Source of the DNA: an uncultured Corynebacterium sp.
Lineage (GTDB): Bacteria > Actinomycetota > Actinomycetes > Mycobacteriales > Mycobacteriaceae
Assembly: GCF_946221105.1 (NCBI RefSeq)
Contig: NZ_CAMICL010000006.1
Span: forward strand, 1 to 64,000
Length of the DNA stretch: 64,000 nucleotides
Direction of reading: 5' to 3'
A program made the translations under genes and the position numbers. Shown here in pieces: positions 38,770 to 49,161 of this stretch. The notes below the pieces were generated by a model, which was not told where the DNA came from, made no database searches, and worked only from the letters and a program-made list of their open reading frames with translations. How positions within the stretch are numbered: position 1 is the stretch's first letter; the number at the start of each line of letters is the position of its first letter.

Positions 38770-40557
38770 ATGATTACACGCCTGTCCACGCTGTTCCTGC
38801 GCACGCTGCGCGAAGATCCCGCCGACGCCGAGGTGCCCAGCCACAAGCTGCTGGTGCGCGCAGGCTATGTGCGCCGCGCCGCGCCGGGCGTGTACTCCTG
38901 GCTGCCGCTGGGCCTGCGCGCGCTGCGCAAGATCGAAGGTGTCGTGCGCGAGGAGATGGACGCGATGGGCGGCCAGGAACTGCTCTTCCCGGCACTGCTG
39001 CCGCGCGAGCCGTACGAGGCCACCAACCGCTGGGCGGAGTACGGCGACGACCTGTTCCGCCTGAAGGACCGCAAGGGCGCGGACATGCTGCTCGGGCCTA
39101 CGCACGAGGAGATGTTCACCACCGCGGTGAAGGACCTGTACTCCTCCTACAAGGACTTCCCGGTCACGCTGTACCAGATCCAGACCAAGTACCGCGACGA
39201 AGCGCGTCCGCGCGCCGGCATCCTGCGCGGGCGTGAATTTGTGATGAAGGACAGCTACTCCTTCGACATGTCCGATGAGGGCCTGGACCAGTCTTACGCC
39301 AACCACCGCGCCGCCTACCAGCGCATCTTCGACCGCGTGGGTCTGCGCTACGAGATCTGCAAGGCCACCTCCGGTGCGATGGGCGGTTCCGCGTCCGAGG
39401 AGTTTTTGGCGTACTCGGACAACGGCGAGGACACCTTTGTCGTCTCCACCGCGGGCGACTACGCGGCGAACGTCGAGGCCGTGACCACCGTCGCACCCGA
39501 GCCGCGCTCGTTCGAGGGGCTGCCGGAGGCGGTCGAGCACGACACCCCGGCGTCCGAGACCATCGCGGCGCTCGTGGAGTGGGCGCAGGGGGCTGGCGTG
39601 CTTATCGACGGCCGCTCCGCCGAAGCCGCCGACACCCTCAAATGCATGATGGTGAAGGTCAACGACCCGCGTCAGGTAGATGAGGACGGCGAGCCGGTCG
39701 GCCCGCAGCTGGTCGGCGTGCTCATCCCGGGCGACCGCGAGCTGGACGAGAAGCGCCTCGAGGCGTCGCTTGAGCCCGCCACGTTCGAGCTGGCCAGCGA
39801 CGAAGACTTTGCCAAGAACGACTTCTTGGTCAAGGGGTACGTCGGCCCCCGCGCGCTCGCGGCGAACGGCGTGCGCGTGCTGGCGGACCCGCGCGTGGTG
39901 GACGGTACCGCCTGGATCACCGGTGCGGACGCCCCGCAGAAGCACGTGGTGGGCCTGGTCGCTGGCCGCGACTTCACCGTCGACGGCTACATCGAGGCCG
40001 CCGAGATCAAGGCCGGCGACCCGTCGCCGTCCGGCAACGGCACCGTCGAGCTCGCCCGCGGCATCGAGCTGGGCCACATCTTCCAGCTCGGCCGCAAGTA
40101 CACCGAGGCCATGGACGTGCAGATCCTGGACGAAAACGGCAAGCGCGCCGTGCCCACCATGGGCTCCTACGGCATCGGCATCTCCCGCATGCTCGCGGTG
40201 ATCGCGGAGCAGCGCCACGACGACAAGGGCCTGGTCTGGCCCGTGGAGATCGCCCCGTTCCAGGTGCACGTCGCGGTGGCGAACAAGGACGCCGCAGCAC
40301 TCGAGGCGGGCGACCGCATCGCCGCCGAGCTGTCCGACGCCGGGCTCGAGGTGCTCTTCGACGACCGACCGAAGGTCTCCCCGGGCGTAAAGTTCAAGGA
40401 CGCCGAGCTGTTGGGCATGCCGTTCATCGTCATCCTCGGCCGCGCGTTCGCCGACGGCATCGTGGAGCTGCGCATCCGCGGCGGCGAGACGCTGGAGGTC
40501 CCGGCCGATGAGATCGTGGCGAAGGTGCAGGAGCTGGTCGCCGAGCGCCTCGCCTAG
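38770..40557 (+). CDS. proS: Prolyl-tRNA synthetase
   Basis: Class II synthetase charging tRNA-Pro. From the leaderless ATG at 38770 it has 595 residues, the bacterial type with the editing (INS) domain between motifs 2 and 3. Visible: [17 protein letters not shown], the motif 2 segment [21 protein letters not shown] (about residues 138-158), [16 protein letters not shown], the insertion region about 225-400, and [17 protein letters not shown] (motif 3), then the anticodon-binding domain. The stop overlaps the convergent lipoprotein gene by CTAG. Confidence 0.97.
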   Translation: MITRLSTLFLRTLREDPADAEVPSHKLLVRAGYVRRAAPGVYSWLPLGLRALRKIEGVVREEMDAMGGQELLFPALLPREPYEATNRWAEYGDDLFRLKDRKGADMLLGPTHEEMFTTAVKDLYSSYKDFPVTLYQIQTKYRDEARPRAGILRGREFVMKDSYSFDMSDEGLDQSYANHRAAYQRIFDRVGLRYEICKATSGAMGGSASEEFLAYSDNGEDTFVVSTAGDYAANVEAVTTVAPEPRSFEGLPEAVEHDTPASETIAALVEWAQGAGVLIDGRSAEAADTLKCMMVKVNDPRQVDEDGEPVGPQLVGVLIPGDRELDEKRLEASLEPATFELASDEDFAKNDFLVKGYVGPRALAANGVRVLADPRVVDGTAWITGADAPQKHVVGLVAGRDFTVDGYIEAAEIKAGDPSPSGNGTVELARGIELGHIFQLGRKYTEAMDVQILDENGKRAVPTMGSYGIGISRMLAVIAEQRHDDKGLVWPVEIAPFQVHVAVANKDAAALEAGDRIAAELSDAGLEVLFDDRPKVSPGVKFKDAELLGMPFIVILGRAFADGIVELRIRGGETLEVPADEIVAKVQELVAERLA

Positions 40558-41360
40558 ACCCGCTGGGCGTGGGTGGCCAGCCTGATGGCGTCCTCGCGCC
40601 ACGTCGCCGACTCCGCGTGGGCGGCGGCGTAGCGCCACTGCGCGACTAGGTCGCTCTGCATGGTTTTGACCAGCTGGGCGGCCTCTTCCGCATTTGCGGG
40701 CTCGGCGTAGCCCTCGGCGAACTCGTAGCCGGCGGCCGGAACCAGAGACTCGCCGTCGGCGATATCCAGCACGCGGGTCAGTGCCGCGGTGCGTTCGTGG
40801 GAGGCCTCGCGCAGCTCGCCGACGCGCTCGCGCAGATCGGAATCGGCGTAGGCGAGCGCGAGACCGAGCCCGTAGTAGACGGCGTTTTCCCGCGCGAGCA
40901 TGTCGCGGGCAGCTTCCGTATCCGCGGCGTCCGTCACTGTCTCGGTGACGGGCTCGAGGTTGACGGGGGAGAGCGTGAGTGCGTCGATAGCCTGGGCGAC
41001 GATAAGGTCCACGGACTCCGCCGGCACCTTGTCGGCGGCGGCGACGGTGTGCTCGAGCAGCGCGTCCGCATTACCTTCGGCGGGCAGGTCGGTGTCGCCG
41101 TAGCTGACGTCGCATGAGGCGGGCGTGTGCCCCTGCGCGTCCAGGCCGCACAAACGAAGCGCTTCCCCCTTCAGCTCCTCGCTCTGCTTGTTGCGCATCT
41201 CGCGCCACTGCTCCCGTGCGGGGTCTCCGAAAACCCAGTCGGCGGAGGCCTGCTTCGCCAGCGCCATGATCTCGCCGTTCGCGCGTGGACCCACGACGTC
41301 CATCACGGTGCAGCTGGTGAGCAGAAGCGCGGCGGCGGGTAGCAGGAGGAGTTTCTTCAC
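40554..41360 (-). CDS. Putative lipoprotein with DUF4439 ferritin-like domain
   Basis: 268-residue exported protein. The GTG at 41360 gives a short lipoprotein signal ([16 protein letters not shown], Cys17). The C-terminal half resembles DUF4439, a ferritin-like four-helix domain ([35 protein letters not shown]). Its place beside proS and rimP matches mycobacteria. Start is leaderless (TAACGT seven bases upstream). Function unknown. Confidence 0.75.
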   Translation of the reverse strand: MKKLLLLPAAALLLTSCTVMDVVGPRANGEIMALAKQASADWVFGDPAREQWREMRNKQSEELKGEALRLCGLDAQGHTPASCDVSYGDTDLPAEGNADALLEHTVAAADKVPAESVDLIVAQAIDALTLSPVNLEPVTETVTDAADTEAARDMLARENAVYYGLGLALAYADSDLRERVGELREASHERTAALTRVLDIADGESLVPAAGYEFAEGYAEPANAEEAAQLVKTMQSDLVAQWRYAAAHAESATWREDAIRLATHAQRV

Positions 41361-41391
41361 GCGCTGCACGTTACACGCTAGGTTGGTCGGC
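41361..41391. promoter_or_regulatory. Divergent leaderless promoters of the DUF4439 lipoprotein and rimP
   Basis: The gap is 31 bp. TAACGT on the minus strand (41373-41368) and TAGGTT on the plus strand (41379-41384) each lie seven bases from their start codon. Confidence 0.6.
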
Positions 41392-41943
41392 ATGGCTTTT
41401 CCCACGAACGAGGTAATCGAGCGCATGGTTGAACCGGTTGCGCGCACCTACGGCATGGACATTGAGAAGATCCGCACGGTCAAGGCGGGCAAGAAGTCGC
41501 AGGTGGTCATCGCCCTGGATTCGGACGAGCATCCGACTCTCGATGACCTCGAGGAGGTGTCCAAGGAGCTCTCTACGCTTTTCGACGACGCCGAGGAACG
41601 TGGTGAGGTCAGCTTCGGCGCGGGCTACACCCTGGAACTGACCACCCCGGGCGTGGACCTGCCGTTGACCGAGGCGCGGCACTTCCGCCGCAACCGCGGC
41701 CGCAAGGTCAAGGTGGGCGGGGAGCAGTGGCGTGTGGGCCCGCTGGACACGGAGGAGACTCAGGTGGCGTTGGTGCGTGCGACGAAAAAGGGGGAGGAGG
41801 TTCGTGTTTCGCCAGTTTCTGAATTGTCGGGAGCAGTGGTAGAAATTGAGTTCAATGCCCCGCCGGCAGCCGAAACGGAGCTGGCGGATCGGGCGTTTGA
41901 AGAGCTTGAGGCCGCTGCGGCGGAAGGAAAGGAACACAAGTGA
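41392..41943 (+). CDS. rimP: Ribosome maturation factor RimP
   Basis: Needed for 30S subunit assembly, early S12/S5 binding. The 183-residue product from ATG 41392 has the RimP N-domain (VVIALDSDEHPTLDDLEEVS with ELSTLFDD) and the Sm-like C-domain starting with YTLELTTPGVDLPLTEARHFRRNRGR. A Glu/Ala-rich tail follows. It overlaps nusA by 4 bp (GTGA), so rimP-nusA is one operon. Confidence 0.95.
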   Translation: MAFPTNEVIERMVEPVARTYGMDIEKIRTVKAGKKSQVVIALDSDEHPTLDDLEEVSKELSTLFDDAEERGEVSFGAGYTLELTTPGVDLPLTEARHFRRNRGRKVKVGGEQWRVGPLDTEETQVALVRATKKGEEVRVSPVSELSGAVVEIEFNAPPAAETELADRAFEELEAAAAEGKEHK

Positions 41944-42959
41944 ATATTGACTTGAACGCGCTGAAGGCGATCGAGGAACAGCAGGGGATCGCCATGGAGG
42001 ATTTGCTGGCGACCATCGCGAACGCGCTGCTGTTTTCCTACCGCGAGTTCAAGGAGGACGACGCCGGTGCCAAGGGGGATGACGGCACCAAGGCGCGCGT
42101 CGATATCGACACTGAAACCGGCGACGTGGCCGTCATCGTCAGCGAGCTGGACGGCGAGGGGGAGGTCGTCTCCGAGTACGACGACACCCCGGTGAATTTC
42201 TCCCGCATCGGCTCCGTCGCTGTGCGCGACGCCATCAAGGGCCGCCTGCGCCAGGCGGAAGCCGGTCGCGTCTACGACGAGTACTCCGGTTTCGAGGGCC
42301 AGGTGGTCTCCGGCATCGTGCAGCGCGACGCGCAGGCTGAGGCTCGCGGTCTGAATATCGTCCAGCTGGGCACCGAGGCAGACCCGCAGGACGGCATCCT
42401 GCTGCCGGCAGAGAAAATTCCGGGCGAAAAGCTCAAGCACGGCGACCGCATCAAGGCCTACGTAGTGGGCGTGAACAAGGGCGACAAGCGTGTGCAGGTC
42501 AACCTTTCGCGCACGCACCCGGAGCTGGTGCGCGGCCTGTTCGCGCTTGAGGTGCCGGAGGTCGCTGACGGATCCGTGGAGATCGTCGGCATCGCCCGCG
42601 AAGCAGGTCACCGCTCCAAGGTGGCGGTGCGCGCCACCGTCAAGGGCGTCAACGCCAAGGGCGCCTGCATCGGCCCGCGCGGCGCGCGCGTCACCAACAT
42701 CATGTCCGAGCTCGGCGGCGAGAAGATCGACATCATCGACTGGGACGAGGACCCCGCCAAGTACGTGGGCAACTCCCTGGCCCCGTCGAAGGTGGTTTCC
42801 GTCGAGGTGCTGGACCTTGAGGCGCAGGCGGCCCGCGTGACTGTGCCGGATTACCAGCTGTCGTTGGCCATCGGCAAGGAGGGCCAGAACGCCCGCCTCG
42901 CGGCGCGCCTGACGGGCTGGAAGATCGACATCCGCTCCGACGCCGACGCGGCCGAGTAA
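41940..42959 (+). CDS. nusA: Transcription termination/antitermination protein NusA
   Basis: Binds RNA polymerase and controls pausing, termination and rRNA antitermination. GTG at 41940 overlaps rimP. The 339 residues include the N-terminal polymerase-binding domain (LNALKAIEEQQGIAMEDLL), S1 (GQVVSGIVQRD region), KH1 (SRTHPELVRGLFALEVPEV) and KH2 (GACIGPRGARVTNIMSELGGEKIDI and AIGKEGQNARLAARL). The acidic repeats of E. coli NusA are absent, as in other actinobacteria. A strong terminator follows. Confidence 0.96.
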   Translation: MNIDLNALKAIEEQQGIAMEDLLATIANALLFSYREFKEDDAGAKGDDGTKARVDIDTETGDVAVIVSELDGEGEVVSEYDDTPVNFSRIGSVAVRDAIKGRLRQAEAGRVYDEYSGFEGQVVSGIVQRDAQAEARGLNIVQLGTEADPQDGILLPAEKIPGEKLKHGDRIKAYVVGVNKGDKRVQVNLSRTHPELVRGLFALEVPEVADGSVEIVGIAREAGHRSKVAVRATVKGVNAKGACIGPRGARVTNIMSELGGEKIDIIDWDEDPAKYVGNSLAPSKVVSVEVLDLEAQAARVTVPDYQLSLAIGKEGQNARLAARLTGWKIDIRSDADAAE

Positions 42960-42980
42960 ATAACACCGCTGTAACCAGGA

Positions 42981-43012
42981 AACCCGCTGGAAATATAGAT
43001 CCAGCGGGTTTT
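42981..43012 (+). terminator. Intrinsic terminator between nusA and ylxR/infB
   Basis: AACCCGCTGG (42981-42990) and CCAGCGGGTT (43001-43010) form a perfect 10-bp stem with a 10-nt AT-rich loop, followed by TT to give a TTTT run. Confidence 0.85.
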
Positions 43013-43090
43013 GGCGTACAGTGTTATACGGCTTTTGTGTCCGCACGTTCAGGTGCGGCGACGATGATCGCGAGAAAGGAAGGGACGCGG

Positions 43091-43423
43091 ATGGGTGTTG
43101 CTCGAAAGCAGCCGATCCGCACCCGCACCTGCATCGCCACCCGCACCGCGCAGCCGGATACCCAGCTGCTGCGGGTTGTCGCCGACCCTGACGTGCCGGG
43201 GCGTGTGCTCGCGGACCCGGGCAGGAAACTTCCTGGCCGGGGAGCGTGGATCACGCCCTCGTTGGATGCGGTCGAGCTGGCGGAACAACGCCGTGCCTTC
43301 GGGCGGGCGCTCCGTCTGTCCACTGCGGTGGACCTAGGTCATGTACGTACGTACCTTGCGTCGTCGCAAAGCACTTGCGACGAGGTAAACGACCCAGACG
43401 AAAAAGGAAAGACTGAACACTGA
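43091..43423 (+). CDS. YlxR family RNA-binding protein
   Basis: Small basic protein of the YlxR (DUF448) family, which lies between nusA and infB in most Gram-positive bacteria; recent work links it to nucleoid or RNA binding. The ATG at 43091 has the RBS AAGGAAGGG and places the core RTRTCIATRTAQPDTQLLRVV near the N-terminus, as usual. Earlier in-frame starts (ATG 43064, GTG 43037) would add 9 or 18 residues. The product has 110 residues. The usual second Cys of the CVGCR-type motif is replaced (CIATR), as in related actinobacteria. Confidence 0.85.
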   Translation: MGVARKQPIRTRTCIATRTAQPDTQLLRVVADPDVPGRVLADPGRKLPGRGAWITPSLDAVELAEQRRAFGRALRLSTAVDLGHVRTYLASSQSTCDEVNDPDEKGKTEH

Positions 43424-43528
43424 TGAGTACGCAACGATGAAGCAGCATCAGCGATGAATGTCACTGACCACGTCTAGGGGCAGGTAGCCGGAAGGGCACC
43501 GCTCCTAGCAACAACGAAGAGGAGATAC

Positions 43529-46288
43529 GTGTCCGGAAAGCTACGCGTTCATGAGTTGGCTAAACAGCTCGGCGTAACAAGTAAGGAACTGCTCGCCACG
43601 CTCAAGGAGCAGGGCGAGTTTGTGAAGACGGCGTCGTCGACGATCGAGCCGCCCGTCGTGAAGAAGATGAAGGCGCACTACGCCAAGCAGGCTGGCGGCG
43701 ACGATGCTGCCGACGACAAGAAGGCCGAAGCTGCGCCGAAGAAGCCGCCGCTGAAGAAGCCGGGCCAGAACCGTGCGAAGGCAGCGGCGCCGAAGCCCGC
43801 GACCCCGAAGCCTGCTGCGCAGGCGAAGCCGGCTGCAGCCAAGCCGGGTGCTCCGAAGCCGGGCGCCGCAAAGCCCGCGGGTGGCCAGTCCGCTCCGAAG
43901 CCGGGCGCTCCGAAGCCGGCTGCAGCCAAGCCGGGTGCCCCGAAACCGGCAGCGAAGCCGGGCGCTCCGAAGCCCGCAGCCAAGCCGGGTGCCAAGGGTG
44001 GCGCTCCGACACCGGGCGCTATGCCGCGTCCGGTGCCGAAGCCGGGCCGTCCGCGTGTGGCCAACAACCCGTTCTCTTCCAACACCGGTGGTGGGCAGCG
44101 TCCGCCGCGTCCGGGTGGTGGACGTTCGGGCGGCGGCCGCCCCGGTCAGGGTGGTCCGCGCCCCGGCGGCGCACGTCAGGGCGGCGGCTCCCGTCCGTCC
44201 CCGGCAGACATGCCTGCAGGTCCGTCCCCGACACAGATGCCGTCGAAGGCGGCCGCCCCGGGCGGCCGCGGTCGCGGCGGCGGTCGCGGCCGCGGCGGCG
44301 GACCGGGCGGTCCCCGCTTCGGTGGTCCGGGCGGCGGTTTCCGCGGTCGTGGCGGTCGTCGCGGCGGCACCGCTGGCGCATTCGGCCGTCCGGGTGGTGC
44401 ACCCGGCAAGCGCCGTAAGTCCAAGGGCCAGAAGAGGGCTGAATACGAGGAGATGCACAAGCCGAACGTCATCGGTGGCGTTCGTCTCCCCGACGGCGGC
44501 GGCAAGACCGTCCGCCTGCGTCAGGGCGCAACCCTGTCTGACCTGGCAGAGAAGATCAACACCGAGGCGTCGTCGCTCGTGCAGGCGCTGTTCAACCTCG
44601 GTGAGATGGTGACGGCGACGCAGTCCGTGTCCGAGGACACGCTGCAGCTGCTCGGCGCCGAGATCAACTACGAGGTGCAGATCGTCTCGCCTGAGGACGA
44701 GGATCGCGAGCTGCTCGAGTCCTTCGACCTGCAGTTCGGCGAGGACGAAGGCGGCGAAGAGGCGCTGGAGCAGCGCCCGCCAGTGGTCTCCGTCATGGGC
44801 CACGTCGACCACGGTAAGACCCGTCTTCTGGACTCGATCCGCAAGGCGAACGTGGGCCGCGGCGAGGCCGGCGGCATCACCCAGGGCATCGGCGCGTACC
44901 AGACCGAGGTCACCCTCGAGGACGAGCCGCGCAAGATCACGTTCCTGGATACCCCGGGCCACGAGGCGTTTACCGCCATGCGTGCCCGCGGTGCGAAGTC
45001 GACCGACTTGGCCATCCTGGTCGTGGCGGCGGACGACGGCGTGATGCCGCAGACCGTCGAGGCGATCAACCACGCTAAGGCGGCGGAGCTGCCGATCGTG
45101 GTTGCCGTGAACAAGGTGGATAAGCCTGAGGCTCAGCCGGACAAGATCCGCGGCCAGCTCACCGAGTATGGCCTCGTGCCGGAAGAGTACGGCGGCGACA
45201 CCATGTTCATCGACATCTCGGCGAAGCAGGGCACCGGCATCGACGACCTGCTCGAGGCCGTGCTGCTCACCGCAGACGCGGCGCTCGAGCTGACGGCGAA
45301 CCCGGACATGGACGCCCAGGGTGTGGCCATCGAGTCCCACCTGGACCGCGGCCGCGGCCCGGTCTCCACCGTCATCGTGCAGCGCGGCACCCTGCGCGTC
45401 GGCGACTCCATCGTCGTCGGCGGCAACTTCGGCCGCGTGCGCCGCATGGTCGACGAGTGGGGCGACGACGTGGAAGAGGCGGGTCCGTCCCGTCCGGTCC
45501 AGGTCCAGGGTCTCAACGGTGTTCCCGGCCCGGGCGACAACCTGCTCGTGGTCGAGGACGACCGCGTTGCCCGCCAGATCGCGGCGCAGCGCGATGCCCG
45601 CCAGCGCGCGGCGATGCAGGCCCGCCGGAAGAAGCGTGTCTCCCTGGAGAACCTGGATCAGGCGCTCAAGGAGCGCAGCCAGCTCAACCTCATCCTCAAG
45701 GGCGACAACGCCGGCTCGGTGGAAGCCCTGGAAGAGGCGCTGCTCAAGATCGAGGTCGACGACGAGGTGCAGGTCAACATCATCGACCGCGGTGTCGGTG
45801 CTGTGACCCAGACCAATGTCACCCTCGCGGCGGCGTCGGACGCGATCATCGTCGGCTTCAACGTCCGCGCCGACGGCAAGGCCACCGAGGAGGCCAACGC
45901 CGAGGGTGTGGAGATCCGTTACTACTCGGTGATCTACCAGGCCATCGAGGACGTCGAGAACGCACTCAAGGGCATGCTCAAGCCGATCTACGAGGAGCGC
46001 GACCTGGGCGAGGCGGAGATCCGCCAGATCTTCAAGGCCTCCGCTGTCGGCCTCATCGCTGGCTGCATGGTCACCGAGGGCAAGGTCAAGCGCGGTGCGA
46101 AGCTGCGCCTGGTCCGCGACGGCAACGTCATCACCCCGGACGCGACCATCGAGTCGCTGCGCCGCGAGAAAGACGACGCCAACGAGGTGGCCAAGGGCTA
46201 CGAGTGCGGCATGGTGCTGTCCTACCCGGACATCCAGGTGGGCGACATCATCCAGACCTACGAGATGGTCGAGGTGCCGCGCGACTAG
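43529..46288 (+). CDS. infB: Translation initiation factor IF-2
   Basis: GTPase that brings initiator tRNA to the 30S subunit. GTG at 43529 follows an AGAGGAG RBS; 919 residues. The N-terminal IF2 helix domain ([20 protein letters not shown]) is followed by a low-complexity linker of about 250 residues: repeats of KPGAPKPA, then RGGGRG-type Gly/Arg. G-domain motifs are [13 protein letters not shown] (about 425), DTPGHEAF, and NKVDKPEA. Domains II-IV follow, ending YEMVEVPRD. It is the first gene of an infB-rbfA-nrnA-dinF run. Confidence 0.97.
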   Translation: MSGKLRVHELAKQLGVTSKELLATLKEQGEFVKTASSTIEPPVVKKMKAHYAKQAGGDDAADDKKAEAAPKKPPLKKPGQNRAKAAAPKPATPKPAAQAKPAAAKPGAPKPGAAKPAGGQSAPKPGAPKPAAAKPGAPKPAAKPGAPKPAAKPGAKGGAPTPGAMPRPVPKPGRPRVANNPFSSNTGGGQRPPRPGGGRSGGGRPGQGGPRPGGARQGGGSRPSPADMPAGPSPTQMPSKAAAPGGRGRGGGRGRGGGPGGPRFGGPGGGFRGRGGRRGGTAGAFGRPGGAPGKRRKSKGQKRAEYEEMHKPNVIGGVRLPDGGGKTVRLRQGATLSDLAEKINTEASSLVQALFNLGEMVTATQSVSEDTLQLLGAEINYEVQIVSPEDEDRELLESFDLQFGEDEGGEEALEQRPPVVSVMGHVDHGKTRLLDSIRKANVGRGEAGGITQGIGAYQTEVTLEDEPRKITFLDTPGHEAFTAMRARGAKSTDLAILVVAADDGVMPQTVEAINHAKAAELPIVVAVNKVDKPEAQPDKIRGQLTEYGLVPEEYGGDTMFIDISAKQGTGIDDLLEAVLLTADAALELTANPDMDAQGVAIESHLDRGRGPVSTVIVQRGTLRVGDSIVVGGNFGRVRRMVDEWGDDVEEAGPSRPVQVQGLNGVPGPGDNLLVVEDDRVARQIAAQRDARQRAAMQARRKKRVSLENLDQALKERSQLNLILKGDNAGSVEALEEALLKIEVDDEVQVNIIDRGVGAVTQTNVTLAAASDAIIVGFNVRADGKATEEANAEGVEIRYYSVIYQAIEDVENALKGMLKPIYEERDLGEAEIRQIFKASAVGLIAGCMVTEGKVKRGAKLRLVRDGNVITPDATIESLRREKDDANEVAKGYECGMVLSYPDIQVGDIIQTYEMVEVPRD

Positions 46289-46305
46289 CGCTGCCGCGTG
46301 ACACA

Positions 46306-46331
46306 CGTCGCAAAGCAATTGCTTATCGACG
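46306..46331. repeat. 26-bp near-palindrome built from two copies of the repeated word family
   Basis: CGTCGCAAAGC (46306-46316), AATT, then GCTTATCGACG (46321-46331). The arms are mirror images except for two central bases each. It lies between the infB stop and the terminator at 46334. Confidence 0.7.
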
Positions 46332-46333
46332 CC

Positions 46334-46371
46334 AACCCCCGCTCCGCGCGAACCTGCGCAGGGCGGGGGTT
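46334..46371 (+). terminator. Terminator after infB
   Basis: AACCCCCGC (46334-46342) pairs with GCGGGGGTT (46363-46371), with an inner GCG/CGC stem. It lies 45 bp past the stop; a -10-like TACACT (46371-46376) for rbfA overlaps its end. Confidence 0.7.
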
Positions 46372-46405
46372 ACACTATTGAAAGTTTCGGACAAAGGAGT
46401 TGAGC

Positions 46406-46846
46406 ATGGCTGACAACCCTCGCGCGCAGCGCCTGGCAAAGCAGATTCAGACGATCGTCGCATCCGCCATCGAGCGGGAAGTGAAGGATCCGCGTTTGGA
46501 GCTGGTCACCGTCACTGACACCCGCGTCACCGGCGACCTGCACGACGCGACGATCTACTACACGGTGCGCGGCCGCGACATCAACGACGAGCCGGATTAC
46601 GACCAGGCCGCCGAGGCGCTGCACCGCGCCCGCGGGCAGATCCGCAAGATCGTGGGCGACCAGCTCAGCGTGCGCTTCACCCCGACCATTTCGTTCGAGC
46701 GCGACACCGTCCCGGAGTCCTCCGCGCACATGGAGGAGCTGCTCAACCGGGCCCGCGCCCGCGACGAGGAGCTGGCGAAACTGCGCGCGAACGCGAAGCC
46801 GGCGGGCGAGAGCGACCCCTACAAGCGCACAGGTGACGATGTCTAG
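46406..46846 (+). CDS. rbfA: Ribosome-binding factor A
   Basis: Cold-shock and 16S rRNA maturation factor acting on the 30S subunit. The ATG at 46406 follows the RBS AAAGGAG with a 6-bp gap; a TTG at 46400 is in frame but sits next to the RBS. The 146-residue product carries [39 protein letters not shown] and [11 protein letters not shown]. It overlaps nrnA by 8 bp. Confidence 0.94.
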   Translation: MADNPRAQRLAKQIQTIVASAIEREVKDPRLELVTVTDTRVTGDLHDATIYYTVRGRDINDEPDYDQAAEALHRARGQIRKIVGDQLSVRFTPTISFERDTVPESSAHMEELLNRARARDEELAKLRANAKPAGESDPYKRTGDDV

Positions 46847-47831
46847 CCAGGTACCGGTATACCTCCCGGAGGCGGCGGCGCAATTCGAGGCCGCCGCCTC
46901 CCGTGTGCGCGCAGCAGAGAAGATTTCGGTGGTTGCGCACATTAAGCCGGACGCGGACGCGATCGGCTCCGCCTGCGCGCTGGCGTTTGGCCTGGAGAAA
47001 CTGGGGAAGGACGTCGGTGTCTACATCGGCCAGCCGCTGCCGCACTCGGCGAACATGCGCACTATCCCGGGCGTGGACCGTATCCATTACGGTGCGCCGC
47101 TGCCTGACGACGGCCTCGTGGTCACCGTGGACTGCGCGTCCGCGGACCGCACCGGCTCGCTCATGCCGGCGATCATGGAGGACCCCTCGCGGGTCATCGT
47201 GATCGACCACCACAACACCAACCCCGGCTTCGGCGGGATGAACCTGATTGCGGAGAGCGAATCCACCACGGTGATGGTCCGCGAGCTGCTGGGCCGCCTC
47301 GGCGTCGAGCTGGACCCGGACATTGCCTACGGCCTCTACGCCGGTTTGGTCACGGATACGGGAAGCTTTCGCTGGGGCACGCCGCGCATGCACACCTTCG
47401 CCGCCGAGCTCATGGAGTACGGGCTGAACACCCGCCAGATCGCGCTCGACCTGATGGACACGATGGGGCCCGTGGATTTGCAGCTGATGGGCGAGGTTCT
47501 GGCGAACACCCATATCGTGCCCACGAAGGGCCTGTCCGTGGCCGTGCTGACAATCCCGGTGGGCATCCACTCGCGGATGAGCCAGACGGCGGTGGAGTCG
47601 ATCATCGATTACGCCCGCTCGCTGGAAGACACCGACGTCGGTGTGGTGCTCAAGGAGCAGGCGCCGAAACAATGGGCGATGTCGCTGCGCTCGGTTGTGG
47701 TGGATGTCTCCGCCGTCGCGCAGCAGCTGGGCGGCGGCGGCCACTGGGCTGCCGCAGGCTACTCCGCCAGCGGCAGCCGCAACGAGGTGATCCGCAAGCT
47801 TCTCGACGCATTCCCGGAGCCCGATGAGTAA
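46839..47831 (+). CDS. nrnA: DHH family phosphoesterase (NrnA-like oligoribonuclease/pAp phosphatase)
   Basis: Degrades nanoRNAs and dephosphorylates pAp; in mycobacteria the same gene next to rbfA also cleaves c-di-AMP or pGpG. The 330-residue product has the DHH domain: [45 protein letters not shown], and the [15 protein letters not shown] block, then DHHA1 with [13 protein letters not shown]. The ATG at 46839 is chosen; GTG at 46833 is also possible. It overlaps dinF by 8 bp. Confidence 0.93.
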   Translation: MSSQVPVYLPEAAAQFEAAASRVRAAEKISVVAHIKPDADAIGSACALAFGLEKLGKDVGVYIGQPLPHSANMRTIPGVDRIHYGAPLPDDGLVVTVDCASADRTGSLMPAIMEDPSRVIVIDHHNTNPGFGGMNLIAESESTTVMVRELLGRLGVELDPDIAYGLYAGLVTDTGSFRWGTPRMHTFAAELMEYGLNTRQIALDLMDTMGPVDLQLMGEVLANTHIVPTKGLSVAVLTIPVGIHSRMSQTAVESIIDYARSLEDTDVGVVLKEQAPKQWAMSLRSVVVDVSAVAQQLGGGGHWAAAGYSASGSRNEVIRKLLDAFPEPDE

Positions 47832-49161
47832 CTGGCAACCAGCAAAACAACGTTCAATGGGCCGCGAGATCCTGATGCTCGCCCTGCCCGCGCTTGGCGT
47901 CCTGGCGGCTAACCCGCTGTATCTGCTTCTGGATACCGCGGTGGTGGGCCGGCTCGGCACCGCCGAGCTCGCCGCGCTTGCGGCGGGGGCTGCGATCCAG
48001 TCCACGGTGACCACCCAGCTGACGTTTTTGTCCTACGGCACCACCGCGCGCAGCTCGCGGTTTTTCGGCGCGGGCCAGCGCGACAAAGCGGTGGCGGAGG
48101 GGGTGCAGGCCACGTGGGTGGCGCTAGGCGTCGGCACGCTGCTGGCGCTCATTGTTGGTCTGTTCGCGCAACCCCTCGCGCAAGCGCTCGCCAGCGACTA
48201 CGAGACGAGCGTGCGGGCGGCACAGTGGATGCGCGTGGCCGTTTTCGCCGTGCCGTTGACGCTTGCGATCATGGCCGGCAACGGCTGGATGCGCGGCGTG
48301 CAAAACACGAAACTGCCGTTCTACCTGACGCTGTGCGGGCTGATACCCGGCGCGATCCTGCTGCCGATCCTGGTGGGGCGCTACGGGCTTATCGGCTCGG
48401 CGGTGTCCAACGTGATCAGCATAAGCATTACCGCCGCGCTGTTCGTGGTCGTGCTGGTGCGCGAAAACGGCGGGTACGGCGGCAGCTGGGCGCCGCGCTG
48501 GAGCGTGATCAAACGCCAGCTCGTGCTGGGCCGGGACCTGATCTTGCGCTCGCTGTCCTTCCAGGTCTCGCTTCTGGCCGCCGCGGCTATCGCAGGCCGG
48601 ATCGGGGTGGTGGCGCTGGCGGCGCACCAGCTCATGCTGCAGCTGTGGAACTTCCTCACGCTCGTGCTGGACTCGCTGGCGATCGCCGCGCAGACCCTCA
48701 CCGGCTCCGCGCTGGGCCGCGGGGGAGCGCAGCAGGCCCGCGCCGTGGGGCTGAAGGTACTGAAATACTCGATGATCTTCGCGGTGGCGCTGTCCGCCGT
48801 GTTCGCGGTATTCGCTGTACCGATCCAGACGCTGTTTACGTCGGACCCGGATGTCGTCGATACGCTGCGGGTTCCCTGGTTCCTGCTCATCGGGATGATT
48901 CTGGTCGGCGGTGCCGTCTTCGCCCTCGACGGCGTGCTGCTCGGCGCCGCGGACGCCGCGTTCCTGCGCAACCTCACACTGTTTTCGCTGCTGGGGGTGG
49001 CGCTGCCGATCATCCTGGCCGCCGGAGCGTTCGGCTGGGGGCTCACCGGCATCTGGGTCGGGCAACTGGCCCAGGTAACCGCGCGTTTGGTTGGCGTGGT
49101 GTGGAGATTCCGCTCAATGCGGTGGGCCGTGTCTGGCGTGGATGGTAAGAATGAGGAATGA
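47824..49161 (+). CDS. dinF: MATE family efflux transporter (DinF-type)
   Basis: Membrane exporter using a cation gradient; DinF members are often SOS-induced and linked to toxic-compound or oxidative stress resistance. The 445-residue protein has 12 hydrophobic spans in two halves and MATE blocks: LMLALPALGVLAANPLYLLL, DTAVVGRLGTAELAALA near the start, and ALDGVLLGAADAAFLRN in the second half. Position after nrnA is conserved in mycobacteria. No LexA box is obvious; it is translated from a start overlapping nrnA. Confidence 0.93.
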   Translation: MSNWQPAKQRSMGREILMLALPALGVLAANPLYLLLDTAVVGRLGTAELAALAAGAAIQSTVTTQLTFLSYGTTARSSRFFGAGQRDKAVAEGVQATWVALGVGTLLALIVGLFAQPLAQALASDYETSVRAAQWMRVAVFAVPLTLAIMAGNGWMRGVQNTKLPFYLTLCGLIPGAILLPILVGRYGLIGSAVSNVISISITAALFVVVLVRENGGYGGSWAPRWSVIKRQLVLGRDLILRSLSFQVSLLAAAAIAGRIGVVALAAHQLMLQLWNFLTLVLDSLAIAAQTLTGSALGRGGAQQARAVGLKVLKYSMIFAVALSAVFAVFAVPIQTLFTSDPDVVDTLRVPWFLLIGMILVGGAVFALDGVLLGAADAAFLRNLTLFSLLGVALPIILAAGAFGWGLTGIWVGQLAQVTARLVGVVWRFRSMRWAVSGVDGKNEE

